64,000 nucleotides of DNA from Stenotrophomonas lacuserhaii (GCF_014836545.1 NZ_JACSQS010000003.1:45018-109017); one strand, 5' to 3'; shown: positions 52,973-62,245, counted from the first letter of the stretch. Notes: generated by a model not told the origin, from the letters alone. Numbers and translations: made by a program.

Positions 52973-53331
52973 GGCAGCAGCTCACCGGATGGGCGTTGGA
53001 GGGGGGGCGTGCAGCCTACCAGCGCGGACGGTCTTGCGCCTATGCCGGTGAGACGAATGATATTCCGGATGGTTCTAAGCCACGTGACAGGCCTCGCGCG
53101 CGGCGGACTGTCGCCTTCGCCATGGCCAGTCCCAACCCGGCCCCGCCCGCCGCCCGAGGAACCAGTGGAGGCGCAGGCTGCGCAATGGGACGTGACGCAA
53201 TTCCGACAAGCGCTGGCTATTGGCGTGGGTTGCGAACCGCGCAAACGGGCCCAGCTGGCCGACATGATCGGCGACGGTGACGCCGTGGGGCATGGCCATG
53301 ACGAACCAGGCGGGCCCAATGCCCACCGGCC
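52973..53331. other. Gene-free stretch upstream of metN
   Basis: 359 bases between metN and the EamA gene (both minus). Short open frames on the minus strand (for example up to 53319) have compositions expected of chance frames in GC-rich DNA. I see no GTAG palindrome, no terminator with a T-tract for the EamA gene, and no recognisable SAM or methionine riboswitch. The most AT-rich point, near 53055-53075 (TATCAT on the minus strand), is the best place for the metN promoter. Confidence 0.4.
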
Positions 53332-54228
53332 TCAAGGGTGATCCAGCGGCTTCGGTGGCTGCTGGCGGTTCACCCGCTCACGGTGCAGCAGGTACAGGCC
53401 CGATGCCACGATGATGGCTGCGCCACTCCAGGTCCACGCATCAGGCAACTGCTGCCAGAACAGCAGATCCCAGCCGATCACCCAGACCAGCCCGGTGTAC
53501 TCCAGTGGCGCGATCATTGACGCTTCGCCCAGCTGGAAGGCCCGGGTCAGCGCGATCTGTCCCAGTGCGCCGGCCAGCCCCATGCCCGCCACCAGCGGCG
53601 CATCGGCCAACTGCATCGGCACCCACTCCGGCCAGGCCAGTGCACCGGCCCCGATCCCCATGATCACCAGGAACCACACCACCATCGACTGCGAGGTATC
53701 GGTGCGGGTCAACAGGCTGACGGTGATGGCGGCCACCGCATACGCCGTGGCGGCCACCAGCACCATCAGCCCGGGGATGGAAATGAACCCGTCCACGCCG
53801 GGCCGCAGCACCACGATGACCCCGAGCAGGCCGATGCCGATGGCCACCCAGCGCCGCGGCCCGACACGCTCGCCCAGCAGCGGCACCGACAGCGCGGCGA
53901 TGATCAGCGGGGCGACGAAATAGATGCTGTAGGCGGTTGAAAGCGGCAGGTCGCGCAGCGCGAAGACGAAGCAGCCGATCATCACCATGCCCAGCACGCC
54001 GCGCAGCAGGTGCAGGCCCCAGCGCTTTGGAATCAAGGAACGCGGCCCGGCACTGGCCAGCACCCAGACCAGCACGAACGGCAGCGAGGCGGCGCCGCGC
54101 AGGAAGGTCACCTGCAGCGAAGGATATCCAGCCGCCAGCTGCTTCATGCCTGCGTCCATCAGCGAGAAACAGGCGACAGCGGCAACCATCCAGATGACGG
54201 CGCGCGAAGGGGAGGCGGGGGCGTTCAT
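53332..54228 (-). CDS. EamA/DMT-superfamily transporter
   Basis: A 298-residue inner-membrane protein with ten predicted helices in two homologous EamA halves. Segments such as F-L-R-G-A-A-S-L-P-F-V-L-V and G-E-R-V-G-P-R-R-W-V-A-I-G-I-G-L-L-G-V characterise the S-adenosylmethionine/riboflavin-type RhaT-EamA exporters. The substrate is unknown. The proximity to metN is not enough to suggest methionine or SAM. The short C-terminal tail is Pro/Lys-rich. Confidence 0.88.
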   Translation of the reverse strand: MNAPASPSRAVIWMVAAVACFSLMDAGMKQLAAGYPSLQVTFLRGAASLPFVLVWVLASAGPRSLIPKRWGLHLLRGVLGMVMIGCFVFALRDLPLSTAYSIYFVAPLIIAALSVPLLGERVGPRRWVAIGIGLLGVIVVLRPGVDGFISIPGLMVLVAATAYAVAAITVSLLTRTDTSQSMVVWFLVIMGIGAGALAWPEWVPMQLADAPLVAGMGLAGALGQIALTRAFQLGEASMIAPLEYTGLVWVIGWDLLFWQQLPDAWTWSGAAIIVASGLYLLHRERVNRQQPPKPLDHP

Positions 54229-54308
54229 GGCCCATTATCGCCCCTGCCACGCCGACCTTCCAAGGCGGGTTGGGTAGAATGGGGGGCACTGAATCCAGGA
54301 GTTTCCCC

Positions 54309-54791
54309 ATGCCCTCTTTCGACGTCGTCTCCGAAGTGGACAAGCACGAGCTGGTCAATGCGGTCGACCAGGCCAACCGTGAACTGACCACGCGCTTTGA
54401 TTTCAAGGGCGTGGCCGCGAAGTTCGAGCTGGAAGACAGCGTGATCTCGCAGAGCGCTCCCAGCGAGTTCCAGCTGCAGCAGATGACCGACATCCTGCGC
54501 GCCCGGATGGCCGCCCGCCAGATCGATACCAAGAGCCTGGAATTCGGCGAGGTGGAAACCAACGTCGCCGGCGCGCGGCAGAAGATCACCGTCAAGCAGG
54601 GGATCGAGCAGAAGATCGCCAAGAAGATTGCCGCCACGCTGAAGGAAGCCAAGCTGAAGGTGGAAAGCCAGATCAACGGCGACAAGCTGCGGGTGAGCGG
54701 CAAAAAGCGCGATGACCTGCAGGACGCGATGGCCCTGCTGCGCAAGAACGACTTCGAACTACCGCTGCAGTTCGACAACTTCCGCGACTGA
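54309..54791 (+). CDS. yajQ: YajQ-family cyclic di-GMP-binding protein
   Basis: A 160-residue protein beginning M-P-S-F-D-V-V-S-E-V-D and containing R-F-D-F-K-G-V and I-T-V-K-Q-G-I, all family hallmarks, with two RRM-like folds. The Xanthomonas homologue binds cyclic di-GMP and modulates a LysR-type regulator affecting virulence. It may act likewise here. The start follows AGGAG (54298-54302), which lies 6 bases upstream. Confidence 0.95.
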   Translation: MPSFDVVSEVDKHELVNAVDQANRELTTRFDFKGVAAKFELEDSVISQSAPSEFQLQQMTDILRARMAARQIDTKSLEFGEVETNVAGARQKITVKQGIEQKIAKKIAATLKEAKLKVESQINGDKLRVSGKKRDDLQDAMALLRKNDFELPLQFDNFRD

Positions 54792-54825
54792 TCGCCGACT
54801 TCCCCGCCAGCCTGCCGAGCCCGCC

Positions 54826-55407
54826 ATGACCGATTCCGTTGTTACCTCCGAAGGGCCGCCCGCCGAAGACCCTGTTGCCGCCACCCGCCTGTGGCTGGAG
54901 CGCATCGTCATCGGCTTGAACCTGTGCCCCTTCGCCAAGGCGGTCTATGTCAAGGAACAGGTGCGCTATGTGCTCAGCGATGCCACCACGCCCGAAGCGC
55001 TGGTGGAGCAGTTGGCGGAAGAACTGGTGCTGCTGCGCGATGCGTCGCCCGAGCAGATCGACACGACCCTGATCATCCATCCGGACGTGCTGACCGACTT
55101 CCTGGACTACAACGATTTCCTCGACAACGCCGACGCGGCGATCGAAGCATTGGATCTGCAGGGGATCCTGCAGGTGGCCAGCTTCCACCCGCAGTACCAG
55201 TTCGAAGGCGTTGCGCCGGACGACGCCAGCAACTACACCAACCGCGCGCCCTACCCGATCCTGCACCTGCTGCGCGAAGACAGCGTGGCACGTGCGGTGG
55301 ACGCCTTCCCGGACCCGGATGTGATCGTGGAACGCAACATCCAGACCCTGGACCGCATCGGCGTGGAGGGCTGGTGGCGGCGCCTGCGCGGACAGGACCT
55401 GTCATGA
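54826..55407 (+). CDS. DUF1415 family protein
   Basis: A 193-residue cytoplasmic protein with the DUF1415 features T-R-x-W-L-E-R-I-V-I-G-L-N-L-C-P-F-A-K, F-H-P-x-Y-Q-F-E-G and N-Y-T-N-R-A-P-Y-P. The function is unknown; the conserved Cys-Pro-Phe and His-Pro motifs look catalytic or metal-related. It lies 34 bases after yajQ and overlaps the SDR gene by 4 bases, so the three may form one transcript. Confidence 0.9.
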   Translation: MTDSVVTSEGPPAEDPVAATRLWLERIVIGLNLCPFAKAVYVKEQVRYVLSDATTPEALVEQLAEELVLLRDASPEQIDTTLIIHPDVLTDFLDYNDFLDNADAAIEALDLQGILQVASFHPQYQFEGVAPDDASNYTNRAPYPILHLLREDSVARAVDAFPDPDVIVERNIQTLDRIGVEGWWRRLRGQDLS

Positions 55408-56207
55408 GCATCGTGCCGGCCGTATCCGCGTGGCCCAGCGCGCCGCTGGCGGGCAAGGTGGTGCTGGTGACCGGGGGGGCCAACGGCATCGGCCGCGGCA
55501 TCGCGCAGGCGGTGCTGGGTGCGGGCGGCCAAGTGATGATCGGCGACCTCGACGTGGGCGCAGGCAAGGCCTGCCTGGCCGAATGGGATCGCCCTGCCGA
55601 CGCCGCCTTCCGCAAGCTGGACATCACCGCCGAAGCCAGCGCGCGCGGCTTCGTCGCGGCCGCGCTGAAGCGCTTCGGCCGCATCGACGGGCTGGTCAAC
55701 AATGCGGGGATTGCCGGTGCGCACGGCACCGCGCTGGCCGACATGGAGTGGAGCGAATGGCAACGTCGCCTGTCCTCGCTGCACGGCGCCTTCCTGTGCA
55801 GCAAGCACGCACTGCCTGCATTGGCGGCACACGGTGGTGGCGCGATCCTCAACATCGCCTCGACGCGCGCGCAGCAGTCCGAACCGAACAGCGAAGCCTA
55901 TGCCGCCGCGAAGGGCGGGCTGGTCGCCTTCACCCACGCGTTGGCACTCAGCGCCGGGCCCGCGGTGCGGGTGAACAGCATCAGCCCTGGATGGGTCGCG
56001 ACCGGTGCCTGGCAGGCGCCGGCGCGGCGGCGTACACCGTCGCTGTCCAAGGCCGATCACGCGCAGCACCCGGTGGGCCGTGTCGGCCAGCCCGACGACA
56101 TCGGCGCGCTGGCGGTGTTCCTGCTGTCGGACATGGCGGGTTTCATCACCGGCCAGGACCACATCGTCGACGGCGGCATGACCCGCAAGATGATCTACGT
56201 CGACTGA
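55404..56207 (+). CDS. Short-chain dehydrogenase/reductase
   Basis: A 267-residue classical SDR with the NAD(P)-binding T23-G-G-A-N-G-I-G30, N-N-A-G, and catalytic Ser153, Tyr166 and Lys170 (Y-A-A-A-K). The acidic G-D-L-D after the second strand favours NAD(H). The substrate is unknown. Its ATG overlaps the DUF1415 stop (ATGA). Its TGA stop is the first part of a GA-rich inverted-repeat arm. Confidence 0.92.
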   Translation: MSIVPAVSAWPSAPLAGKVVLVTGGANGIGRGIAQAVLGAGGQVMIGDLDVGAGKACLAEWDRPADAAFRKLDITAEASARGFVAAALKRFGRIDGLVNNAGIAGAHGTALADMEWSEWQRRLSSLHGAFLCSKHALPALAAHGGGAILNIASTRAQQSEPNSEAYAAAKGGLVAFTHALALSAGPAVRVNSISPGWVATGAWQAPARRRTPSLSKADHAQHPVGRVGQPDDIGALAVFLLSDMAGFITGQDHIVDGGMTRKMIYVD

Positions 56208-56276
56208 AAAAGGGAGGGGAGGGGCTCAAGTCGCCACTGCCGCGTATCGCGACCTGACTCGCACACGCTCCTTTTC
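56206..56276. repeat. Diverged copy of the GGGGACGGAGGGG inverted repeat
   Basis: The left arm GAAAAAGGGAGGGGAGGGG with CTCAAGTCGC (56206-56233) closely resembles the arm at 61222-61249. The right arm (56249-56276, GCGACCTGACTC..CTCCTTTTC) keeps only its two ends. The element lies directly after the SDR stop codon. Confidence 0.55.
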
Positions 56277-56392
56277 TGGAAGCGACGGACGGCGGTCGGC
56301 GCCATCGTGAAAGGTGCAAGGGAAGGCCGCGCGGTGATGTCCACCAGCGCGCACCGTAAAGGGATGTCCGATGCAGAGCTGATGAATAGTCC

Positions 56393-57187
56393 GTGCTGAC
56401 CACCAACCCCAACGTCTCCACCATTCCGCCCGCCCCCGGCGCTGCCGTCGCAGGCGGACTTACGCCGCTCTCGACCCGGGCTCTTGCGGGATCGCGCCCG
56501 ATTGCCGTGGTGCCTGCAGTCGTCCGCAATATGGATCTGCCACCACCTGCGGCGCGCGGCAGCGCATCCTCCGCGGTAAACATCGAACGGGCAACCCAGT
56601 CCACGCCCGTGGCACTGGTCGACCCTCGAGCCCACTCCCCGAGCCTGGCCACGCCCTTCTTGAGCGTCCTGCGGCCTGCGGGTGGGAATACCCAGTGTCT
56701 GCAAGACGGCCGTGAATCCTCGGCGCCGGTCGAGCCTCTGTTCGTGGGTACCGCACCTACATGCGCCCGCCCCCGCCCGGTGGCAGTGGTGTCTCCAACC
56801 GTCCGCAGTCCGGAGCCCTCCCCACCGGCGCGGCACAGTGACGCGGCGGCCCGCGGAGCAGATACTACGCAGAGCACGCGAAGCATGGCCGCCGCAGAGG
56901 TCGCCCGCCAGGCTGCCAGCTCCGGCGACCGCGACCTGCTTGAATCAAGCCTGGTGCAGGGCGCAGGTGTAGACGAGAGGGGACCGGCAGGCACTACCCT
57001 GCTTATGGTGGCAGCGTCTGCGGGCCACGAAAACATCGTGGAACTATTGCTTGAACGCGGTGCGGATCCACATGCGACGTGCACGCACGGCAGTACCGCC
57101 TTGAGTTATGCCTGGAATTATCAGCAGGAGGGCGTAAAGGCTGCGCTGGAAACAGCACTACGCAGCGGCCCCGCTTCCTCTTCATAG
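56393..57187 (+). CDS. Proline-rich ankyrin-repeat protein
   Basis: A 264-residue protein with two parts. Residues 1-160 are low-complexity, rich in Pro, Ala, Ser, Thr and Arg, and probably disordered. Residues 165-258 contain about three ankyrin repeats, the clearest being G-T-T-L-L-M-V-A-A-S-A-G-H-E-N-I-V and L-L-L-E-R-G-A-D-P-H-A-T. There is no signal peptide. The reading frame opens with GTG at 56393, just after an in-frame TAG; a start at ATG 56531 (residue 47) is possible. No ribosome site is clear. It could be a secreted or host-interaction protein, but nothing shows export. Confidence 0.65.
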   Translation: MLTTNPNVSTIPPAPGAAVAGGLTPLSTRALAGSRPIAVVPAVVRNMDLPPPAARGSASSAVNIERATQSTPVALVDPRAHSPSLATPFLSVLRPAGGNTQCLQDGRESSAPVEPLFVGTAPTCARPRPVAVVSPTVRSPEPSPPARHSDAAARGADTTQSTRSMAAAEVARQAASSGDRDLLESSLVQGAGVDERGPAGTTLLMVAASAGHENIVELLLERGADPHATCTHGSTALSYAWNYQQEGVKAALETALRSGPASSS

Positions 57188-57353
57188 GAAATAGTGGGCT
57201 ATCGAGGGCTCGCAAACGCCAGCAGGCATTTGCAGGCCTGCCGGCGTCCTTGCTTCTTCTACGGCATTGCACTTTGCAGTGCGCCGTCCACGCACGTTGC
57301 TTGGCCTTGTGCAGCCGCCAGCCACGCATCGGCGGAGAAGTGCGCCACGGAGG

Positions 57354-59393
57354 TCAGCCTGACACCGCCATCCCTGAGTGCCGCAGCAGCGCGTCGATAC
57401 TCGGCGCGCGGCCGCGGAAAGCCTGGAAGTTTTCCGCGGCACTGCGGCTGCCACCGCGCCCGATGATCTCATCGCGGAACCGCGCGCCGGTCGCCGCAGT
57501 GGCATCCGGCGCCTCCTCGAAGGCCGCATAGGCGTCCGCACTCAGCACTTCAGCCCACTTGTAGCTGTAATACCCGGCCGCATAGCCACCGGCGAAGATA
57601 TGGCTGAACTGGTGCGGGAAGCGATTCCATTCCGGCGGATGGTTCACCGCCACCTCCTCGCGCACACGCTCCAGCAAGGCCAGCACGCTGTCCTGCTGCG
57701 GTTCGAACTGGCTGTGCAGCAGCATGTCGAACAAGCCGAATTCCAGCTGTCGTACCGTGGCCATGCCACTGTGGAAATTGCGCGCCGCCAGCATTTTCTC
57801 GTACAGCGCACGCGGCAACGGTTCGCCGGTTTCCACGTGCGCGGTCATGCCCTGCAGGTGGCTCCACTCCCAGCAGAAGTTTTCCATGAACTGGCTGGGC
57901 AGCTCCACCGCATCCCACTCCACGCCGTTGATGCCTGCCACGCCCAGTTCGCCGATACGCGTCAGCAGCTGGTGCAGGCCGTGGCCCATTTCGTGGAACA
58001 GCGTGGTGACCTCGTTGTGGCTGAAGGTCGCCGGCATGCCATCGGCACCGCGGCCGAAGTTGCAGACCAGGTAGACCAGCGGCGTCTGCACGCTGCCGTC
58101 TGCGCGCACGCGACGGTTGCGGCAGTCGTCCATCCACGCGCCGCCGCGCTTGCCTTCGCGTGCATACAGGTCCAGGTAGAACTGCCCCACCAGCGCTCCC
58201 TGCGCATCTTCCAGGCGGAAGAAGCGGACGTCGTCATGCCACACCGGCGCGCTGTCCGGCTGCACCCGCAAGCCGTACAACTGCTCGATAACGGCAAACA
58301 ATCCGCCCAGCACCTTGGGTTCGGTGAAGTACTGTTTTACATCCTGCTCGGAGTAGCTGTAGCGCGCCTGTTTCAAGCGGTCCGCAGCGAATGCCAGATC
58401 CCAGGCGTGCAGGTGGTCCAGGCCCAGCGTGTCACGCGCGAACTGCTCCAGTTCCACGCGATCCTGGCGGGCGAAGGGCTTGGCACGCGCCGCCAGGTCG
58501 CGCAGGAACGCCAGCACCTCGGCCGGGTCCTGCGCCATCTTGGTGGCGATGGAATAGTCCGCATAAGAGGCCAAGCCAAGCAGTCCAGCCAGCTCCGCGC
58601 GCAATGCAAGGATGCGGTCGATGTTGCCGCTGTTGTCCAGTGAGCCCTCCCCAAATTCCGAGGCGCGCTGCGCACTGGCGCGATACAGGGTCTCGCGCAG
58701 GTCGCGGTCTTCGGCATAGGTCTGCACTGGCAGGTAGCACGGCATCTGCAGGGTCAGTTTCCAACCGTGCTTGCCGTCCTTTTCGGCGGCTGCGCGCGCA
58801 GCGGCCCGGACATCCTGCGGCAGGCCCGCCAGGCGCGCTTCGTCCTGGACGAACAACGACCAGGCGTCGGTCGCGTCGAGCACATTCTGCGAGAACCTGG
58901 CCGCCAGCGCGGACAGTTCTTCCTTGATGGCGGTGAAGCGCGCTTTGTCGGCGCCATCGAGTCCCGCGCCCCCCAGGCGGAAATCCCTCAGGGTGTTGTC
59001 CAGCACCTTGCGCCGCGGCGCATCTAAGCCGGTGGCGCCGGCGCTGGACGCCAGCGTCTGGTACTGACGGAACAGTGCCACGTTCTGGCCCAGTGCGGTG
59101 CCGAAGTTGGTGATCCGCGGCAGGTTCTGGTTGTAGGCTTCACGCAGCGCCGGCGTGTTCATCACCGCCTGCAGGTGACCGACCTGGCCCCAGGCCCGCC
59201 AGAGTCGCTCGGTGGCATCGTCGAGCGGGACCACGAAGGATTCCCATGACACCGGCTGCACCCGCTCGGCGGCGGCGACGGCGGCTTCCGCCTCGGCCAG
59301 CAGCACGTCCAGCGCCGGTCCAATGTGCTCAGGCCGGATCTCGGCGAAACGCGGCAGGCCGGAGAAATCAAGCAACGGGTTGGTGGCGGTCAT
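57354..59393 (-). CDS. prlC: M3-family oligopeptidase A
   Basis: A 679-residue cytoplasmic zinc metallopeptidase that degrades short peptides, including cleaved signal peptides. The zinc site is H467-E-M-G-H471 with Glu497 (D-A-V-E-L-P-S-Q) as third ligand. The C-terminal H-I-F-A-G-G-Y-A-A-G-Y-Y-S-Y is the substrate-binding loop. Length fits E. coli OpdA (680). GGAG lies 9 bases before the ATG at 59393; the extra frame upstream is unlike the family. Confidence 0.96.
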   Translation of the reverse strand: MTATNPLLDFSGLPRFAEIRPEHIGPALDVLLAEAEAAVAAAERVQPVSWESFVVPLDDATERLWRAWGQVGHLQAVMNTPALREAYNQNLPRITNFGTALGQNVALFRQYQTLASSAGATGLDAPRRKVLDNTLRDFRLGGAGLDGADKARFTAIKEELSALAARFSQNVLDATDAWSLFVQDEARLAGLPQDVRAAARAAAEKDGKHGWKLTLQMPCYLPVQTYAEDRDLRETLYRASAQRASEFGEGSLDNSGNIDRILALRAELAGLLGLASYADYSIATKMAQDPAEVLAFLRDLAARAKPFARQDRVELEQFARDTLGLDHLHAWDLAFAADRLKQARYSYSEQDVKQYFTEPKVLGGLFAVIEQLYGLRVQPDSAPVWHDDVRFFRLEDAQGALVGQFYLDLYAREGKRGGAWMDDCRNRRVRADGSVQTPLVYLVCNFGRGADGMPATFSHNEVTTLFHEMGHGLHQLLTRIGELGVAGINGVEWDAVELPSQFMENFCWEWSHLQGMTAHVETGEPLPRALYEKMLAARNFHSGMATVRQLEFGLFDMLLHSQFEPQQDSVLALLERVREEVAVNHPPEWNRFPHQFSHIFAGGYAAGYYSYKWAEVLSADAYAAFEEAPDATAATGARFRDEIIGRGGSRSAAENFQAFRGRAPSIDALLRHSGMAVSG

Positions 59394-59471
59394 AGGGGCT
59401 CCAGTAGCGGGTGCCACGCGCGGTGGCATGCTGCTGGATATGGCGCCGCGCCGCCGGGATGGCAAGGGGGG

Positions 59472-60581
59472 TCAGATCGTTTCCAGGCTGCTCACCGGCA
59501 GCGCCGGCAAGGTGCCCCCTGCCAGTACCGCTGCAAGCACTTCATCGGCGCCCACCACGTCGATCCCCATCCGTTCATACCAGGAAGGATCGTAATAGCT
59601 GTGCGCGTAGCGCTCGCCGCTGTCACACAGGATGGTGACGATGCTGCCACCGCGACCTGCCTCACGCATCCACTGCGCGGCCTGCAGTACGCCGATGAAA
59701 TTGGTGCCGGTGGAACCGCCGACACGGCGCCCCAGGCGGCGGCTGACCTGGCGCATTGCCGCCAGCGCAAGCGCATCGGGCACCTTCACCATGGCGTCCA
59801 CGCTGGTCGGGATGAAGCTGGGCTCCACCCGCGGACGGCCGATGCCTTCCACCCGTGAACCGCCTTCGCAGGTCAGTTGCCGCCATGGCTCACCGGCCAG
59901 CGCGGCGCGGTAGCCGTCATAGAACACCGACACTTCAGGATCCGCGCAGAGGATGCGGGTGTCATGCCGACGGTAGCTGACGTAGCGCCCCAGCGTGGCC
60001 GCGGTACCGCCGGTGCCTGGGCTGCAGACGATCCATTCCGGAATGGGATGCGGCTCTTCGGCCATCTGTTTGAAGATGGATTCGGCGATGTTGTTGTTGG
60101 CCCGCCAGTCAGTGGCCCGCTCGGCGAAGGTGAACTGGTCCATGAAGTGGCCGCCGGTCTCGCGCGCCAGCTGCTCGGAGGCGGCATTCAGGCCGCACGC
60201 GCTCTGCACCAGATGACAGCGGCCGCCGTGGAACTCGATCGCGGCGATTTTCTCCGGCGAGGTGCTGGCCGGCATCACCGCGATGAAGGGCAGGCCGAGC
60301 AGGCGCGCGAAATACGCTTCGGATACCGCCGTCGAACCACTGGAGGCTTCGATCACCGGCCGTCCCGCGCGCAGCCAGCCGTTGGCCAGCGCGTACAGGA
60401 ACAGCGAACGCGCGAGGCGGTGCTTGAGGCTGCCGGTGGGATGGCTGGACTCGTCCTTGAAGTACACCTCGATGCCGTCGAACCCGGGCAGGTCCATCGG
60501 AATCAGGTGGGTATCGGCCGAACGGTTGAAATCGGCCTCGATCTTGCGGATGGCGGCAGCCACCCATTCACGCTGCGACAT
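59472..60581 (-). CDS. PLP-dependent cysteine synthase/desulfhydrase-like enzyme (Cds1 type)
   Basis: A 369-residue fold-type II PLP enzyme. Lys53 in H-P-T-G-S-L-K-H-R binds [14 protein letters not shown] is the substrate loop and G-T-G-G-T-A-A-T holds the phosphate. It ends [10 protein letters not shown]. This pattern fits the Cds1/L-cysteine desulfhydrase branch rather than CysK or CysM, so it may release sulfide from cysteine. The start MSQREWVAA was chosen because it opens the first helix; upstream sequence overlaps the gloA promoter. Confidence 0.88.
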   Translation of the reverse strand: MSQREWVAAAIRKIEADFNRSADTHLIPMDLPGFDGIEVYFKDESSHPTGSLKHRLARSLFLYALANGWLRAGRPVIEASSGSTAVSEAYFARLLGLPFIAVMPASTSPEKIAAIEFHGGRCHLVQSACGLNAASEQLARETGGHFMDQFTFAERATDWRANNNIAESIFKQMAEEPHPIPEWIVCSPGTGGTAATLGRYVSYRRHDTRILCADPEVSVFYDGYRAALAGEPWRQLTCEGGSRVEGIGRPRVEPSFIPTSVDAMVKVPDALALAAMRQVSRRLGRRVGGSTGTNFIGVLQAAQWMREAGRGGSIVTILCDSGERYAHSYYDPSWYERMGIDVVGADEVLAAVLAGGTLPALPVSSLETI

Positions 60582-60700
60582 GGCGGAATCGTTGTCCGTG
60601 GTGGAACGGTGCGGTGGACGCATTCTACGCCGGACCGTCATCCGCCGGCCGGTAGAATGGGACATCGCGCCATTCCGGGCGCCGCCATTGAAGGATCCAC

Positions 60701-61219
60701 ATGACCCTTGCCGAACTGCAGACCGTTCCGGGCGTCGCTGCCCAGCCGCCGGCGGAAACCGCCGGCTTCGTTTTCAACCACACCATGCTGCGGGTGAAGG
60801 ACGCCACCGCCTCGCTGGATTTCTACACCCGTGTGCTGGGCTACCAGCTGATCGACAAGCGCGACTTTGCCGAGGCCCGGTTCAGTCTGTACTTCCTGGC
60901 GCTGCTGCCGGCAGGCACACCGGTGCCTGAGTCGGACGCCGAGCGCCGCCTGTGGATGGCAGGCATGCCGGGGGTGCTGGAACTGACCCACAACCATGGC
61001 ACCGAAGCGCAGGACGGCCCGGTGTACCACGATGGCAACAGCGATCCGCGCGGCTTCGGCCACATCTGCGTGTCCGTGCCGGACATCCAGTCGGCCTGCA
61101 AGCGCTTCGACGACCTGCAGGTGCCCTACCAGAAGCGCCTGGAAGACGGCCGCATGAAGCACCTGGCCTTCATCAAGGACCCGGACGGCTACTGGGTAGA
61201 GATCATCTCCAACGGCTGA
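60701..61219 (+). CDS. gloA: Glyoxalase I (long, eukaryote-like form)
   Basis: A 172-residue lactoylglutathione lyase that isomerises the methylglyoxal-glutathione adduct. Metal ligands by spacing are His27, Glu94, His121 and Glu167. The sequence T-M-L-R-V-K-D, L-E-L-T-H-N and [10 protein letters not shown] is much closer to human GLO1 than to the short E. coli enzyme and keeps the extra loops of the zinc class. The first ligand is His where the human enzyme has Gln. It diverges from the desulfhydrase-like gene. Confidence 0.94.
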   Translation: MTLAELQTVPGVAAQPPAETAGFVFNHTMLRVKDATASLDFYTRVLGYQLIDKRDFAEARFSLYFLALLPAGTPVPESDAERRLWMAGMPGVLELTHNHGTEAQDGPVYHDGNSDPRGFGHICVSVPDIQSACKRFDDLQVPYQKRLEDGRMKHLAFIKDPDGYWVEIISNG

Positions 61220-61221
61220 CG

Positions 61222-61302
61222 GAAAAAAGGGGACGGAGGGGATTAAGTCATTTCTGGCACAATCGGGCCGCAAGCGACTTAATCCCCTCCGTCCCCTTTT
61301 TC
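61222..61302. repeat. Near-perfect 27-bp inverted repeat with A/T-tracts
   Basis: Arms 61222-61249 (GAAAAAAGGGGACGGAGG..) and 61276-61302 (..CCTCCGTCCCCTTTTTC) pair at 27 positions with one extra A, around a 26-base loop. It begins just after the gloA stop. The GC stem plus T-run on both strands makes it a likely bidirectional terminator. A diverged copy is at 56206-56276, so it is also a dispersed repeat. Confidence 0.85.
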
Positions 61303-61315
61303 ATGGAGCGTGAGC

Positions 61316-61744
61316 ATGGAAACCAACGAGCTGCATCGCGGGCGATTGATCGACCACATCCAGCTGATCGTGCGCGATCTTGCCGCCAGCCGACGCTTTT
61401 ACCAAGCAGTATTCGACACCATCGGCATCCCCATCGCCGGCGAAGGCGAGGACTACTTCTGGGCCGATGAGCTGTTCATTTCCAGCGCGGACAGTGACGC
61501 CGCCGCCGGCCAACTGACCGGCCGCCACCATCTGGCCTTCCAGTCACGCGACCGTGCCACCGTGGAGGCGTTCCACAAGGCAGCCCTTGCCGCCGGCGGC
61601 AAGGACAATGGCGCGCCGGGCGAACGGCCCTATCATCCCGGCTATTACGCCGCGTTCGTGCTGGACCCGGATGGCAACAACATTGAAGTGGTCCATCACG
61701 GTGAAGCGCGGTACAGCGCCGATTCGGTGAAGGTCACCTTCTGA
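61316..61744 (+). CDS. VOC-family (glyoxalase-like) protein
   Basis: A 142-residue vicinal-oxygen-chelate protein with the first metal-site strand D-H-I-Q-L-I-V-R-D, a central H-H-L-A-F and the end V-L-D-P-D-G-N-N-I-E-V-V. Such proteins are dioxygenases, lyases or resistance proteins; the substrate is unknown. GGAG lies 9 bases before the ATG. It follows gloA but is separated from it by the inverted repeat, so it probably has separate control. Confidence 0.85.
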   Translation: METNELHRGRLIDHIQLIVRDLAASRRFYQAVFDTIGIPIAGEGEDYFWADELFISSADSDAAAGQLTGRHHLAFQSRDRATVEAFHKAALAAGGKDNGAPGERPYHPGYYAAFVLDPDGNNIEVVHHGEARYSADSVKVTF

Positions 61745-61767
61745 CGGTCTCGACGGCCTGAAACGAA

Positions 61768-61790
61768 GAAGCCGGGCGCTGCCCGGCTTC
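61768..61790. terminator. Hairpin between VOC and CBS genes
   Basis: GAAGCCGGGC (61768-61777) and GCCCGGCTTC (61781-61790) form a perfect 10-pair stem with loop GCT between convergent genes. The outer A/T pairs give short TTC runs on both sides, so it is likely a bidirectional terminator. Confidence 0.75.
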
Positions 61791-61813
61791 CCATGTCGCG
61801 ATGTGCCGAGGGG

Positions 61814-62245
61814 TCAGTGCGCGGCCAGGTAGATGTCCTGCAGCACGGCCTTTTCCAGCTCCAGCTCGCCCAGCAGGTTCTTGACGATATCGCCGAGGCT
61901 GAGGATGCCGACCAGCGTCGCGCCTTCGGTCACCATCAGGTGGCGGCGTCGCGAATACGTCATCAGGGACATTGCCTGCTTGAGCGTGGCCTCCGGCGCG
62001 ATGCCTTCCAGGCCCGTCGACGGTACGCTGGAAATCACCCGGCGGCCGGCCTGCGGACCGTCATCGGCCAGGCTGCGCACGATGTCCTTCTCGGAAATGA
62101 TGCCGACCGGGGCACCGTCTTTGGTCACCACCAGGGCAGCGATCTTGTTCGCGCTCATCTTGTGCGCGGCAGCACCGATCGTATCCTCGGAATCGATGGT
62201 GATGACAGCTTCTTTCTTGGATTGCAGCAGCTCGCGGACGTTCAT
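61814..62245 (-). CDS. CBS-pair domain protein
   Basis: A 143-residue protein made almost entirely of two CBS domains: about 8-62 (A-A-L-V-V-T-K-D-G-A-P-V-G-I-I-S-E-K-D) and about 78-135 (R-R-R-H-L-M-V-T-E-G-A-T-L-V-G-I-L-S-L-G-D). The pair forms a Bateman module that usually binds adenine nucleotides and controls a partner. No catalytic domain is present and the partner is unknown. Confidence 0.92.
   Translation of the reverse strand: MNVRELLQSKKEAVITIDSEDTIGAAAHKMSANKIAALVVTKDGAPVGIISEKDIVRSLADDGPQAGRRVISSVPSTGLEGIAPEATLKQAMSLMTYSRRRHLMVTEGATLVGILSLGDIVKNLLGELELEKAVLQDIYLAAH

Noticed and set aside
52969..53319. A 116-codon minus-strand frame upstream of metN
   Set aside because: It overlaps the metN start, is Ser/Pro/Arg-rich and shows no features of a protein family.
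52973..53331. SAM or methionine riboswitch before metN
   Set aside because: I could not find the paired conserved core of any known SAM riboswitch class on the minus strand; a covariance search would be decisive.
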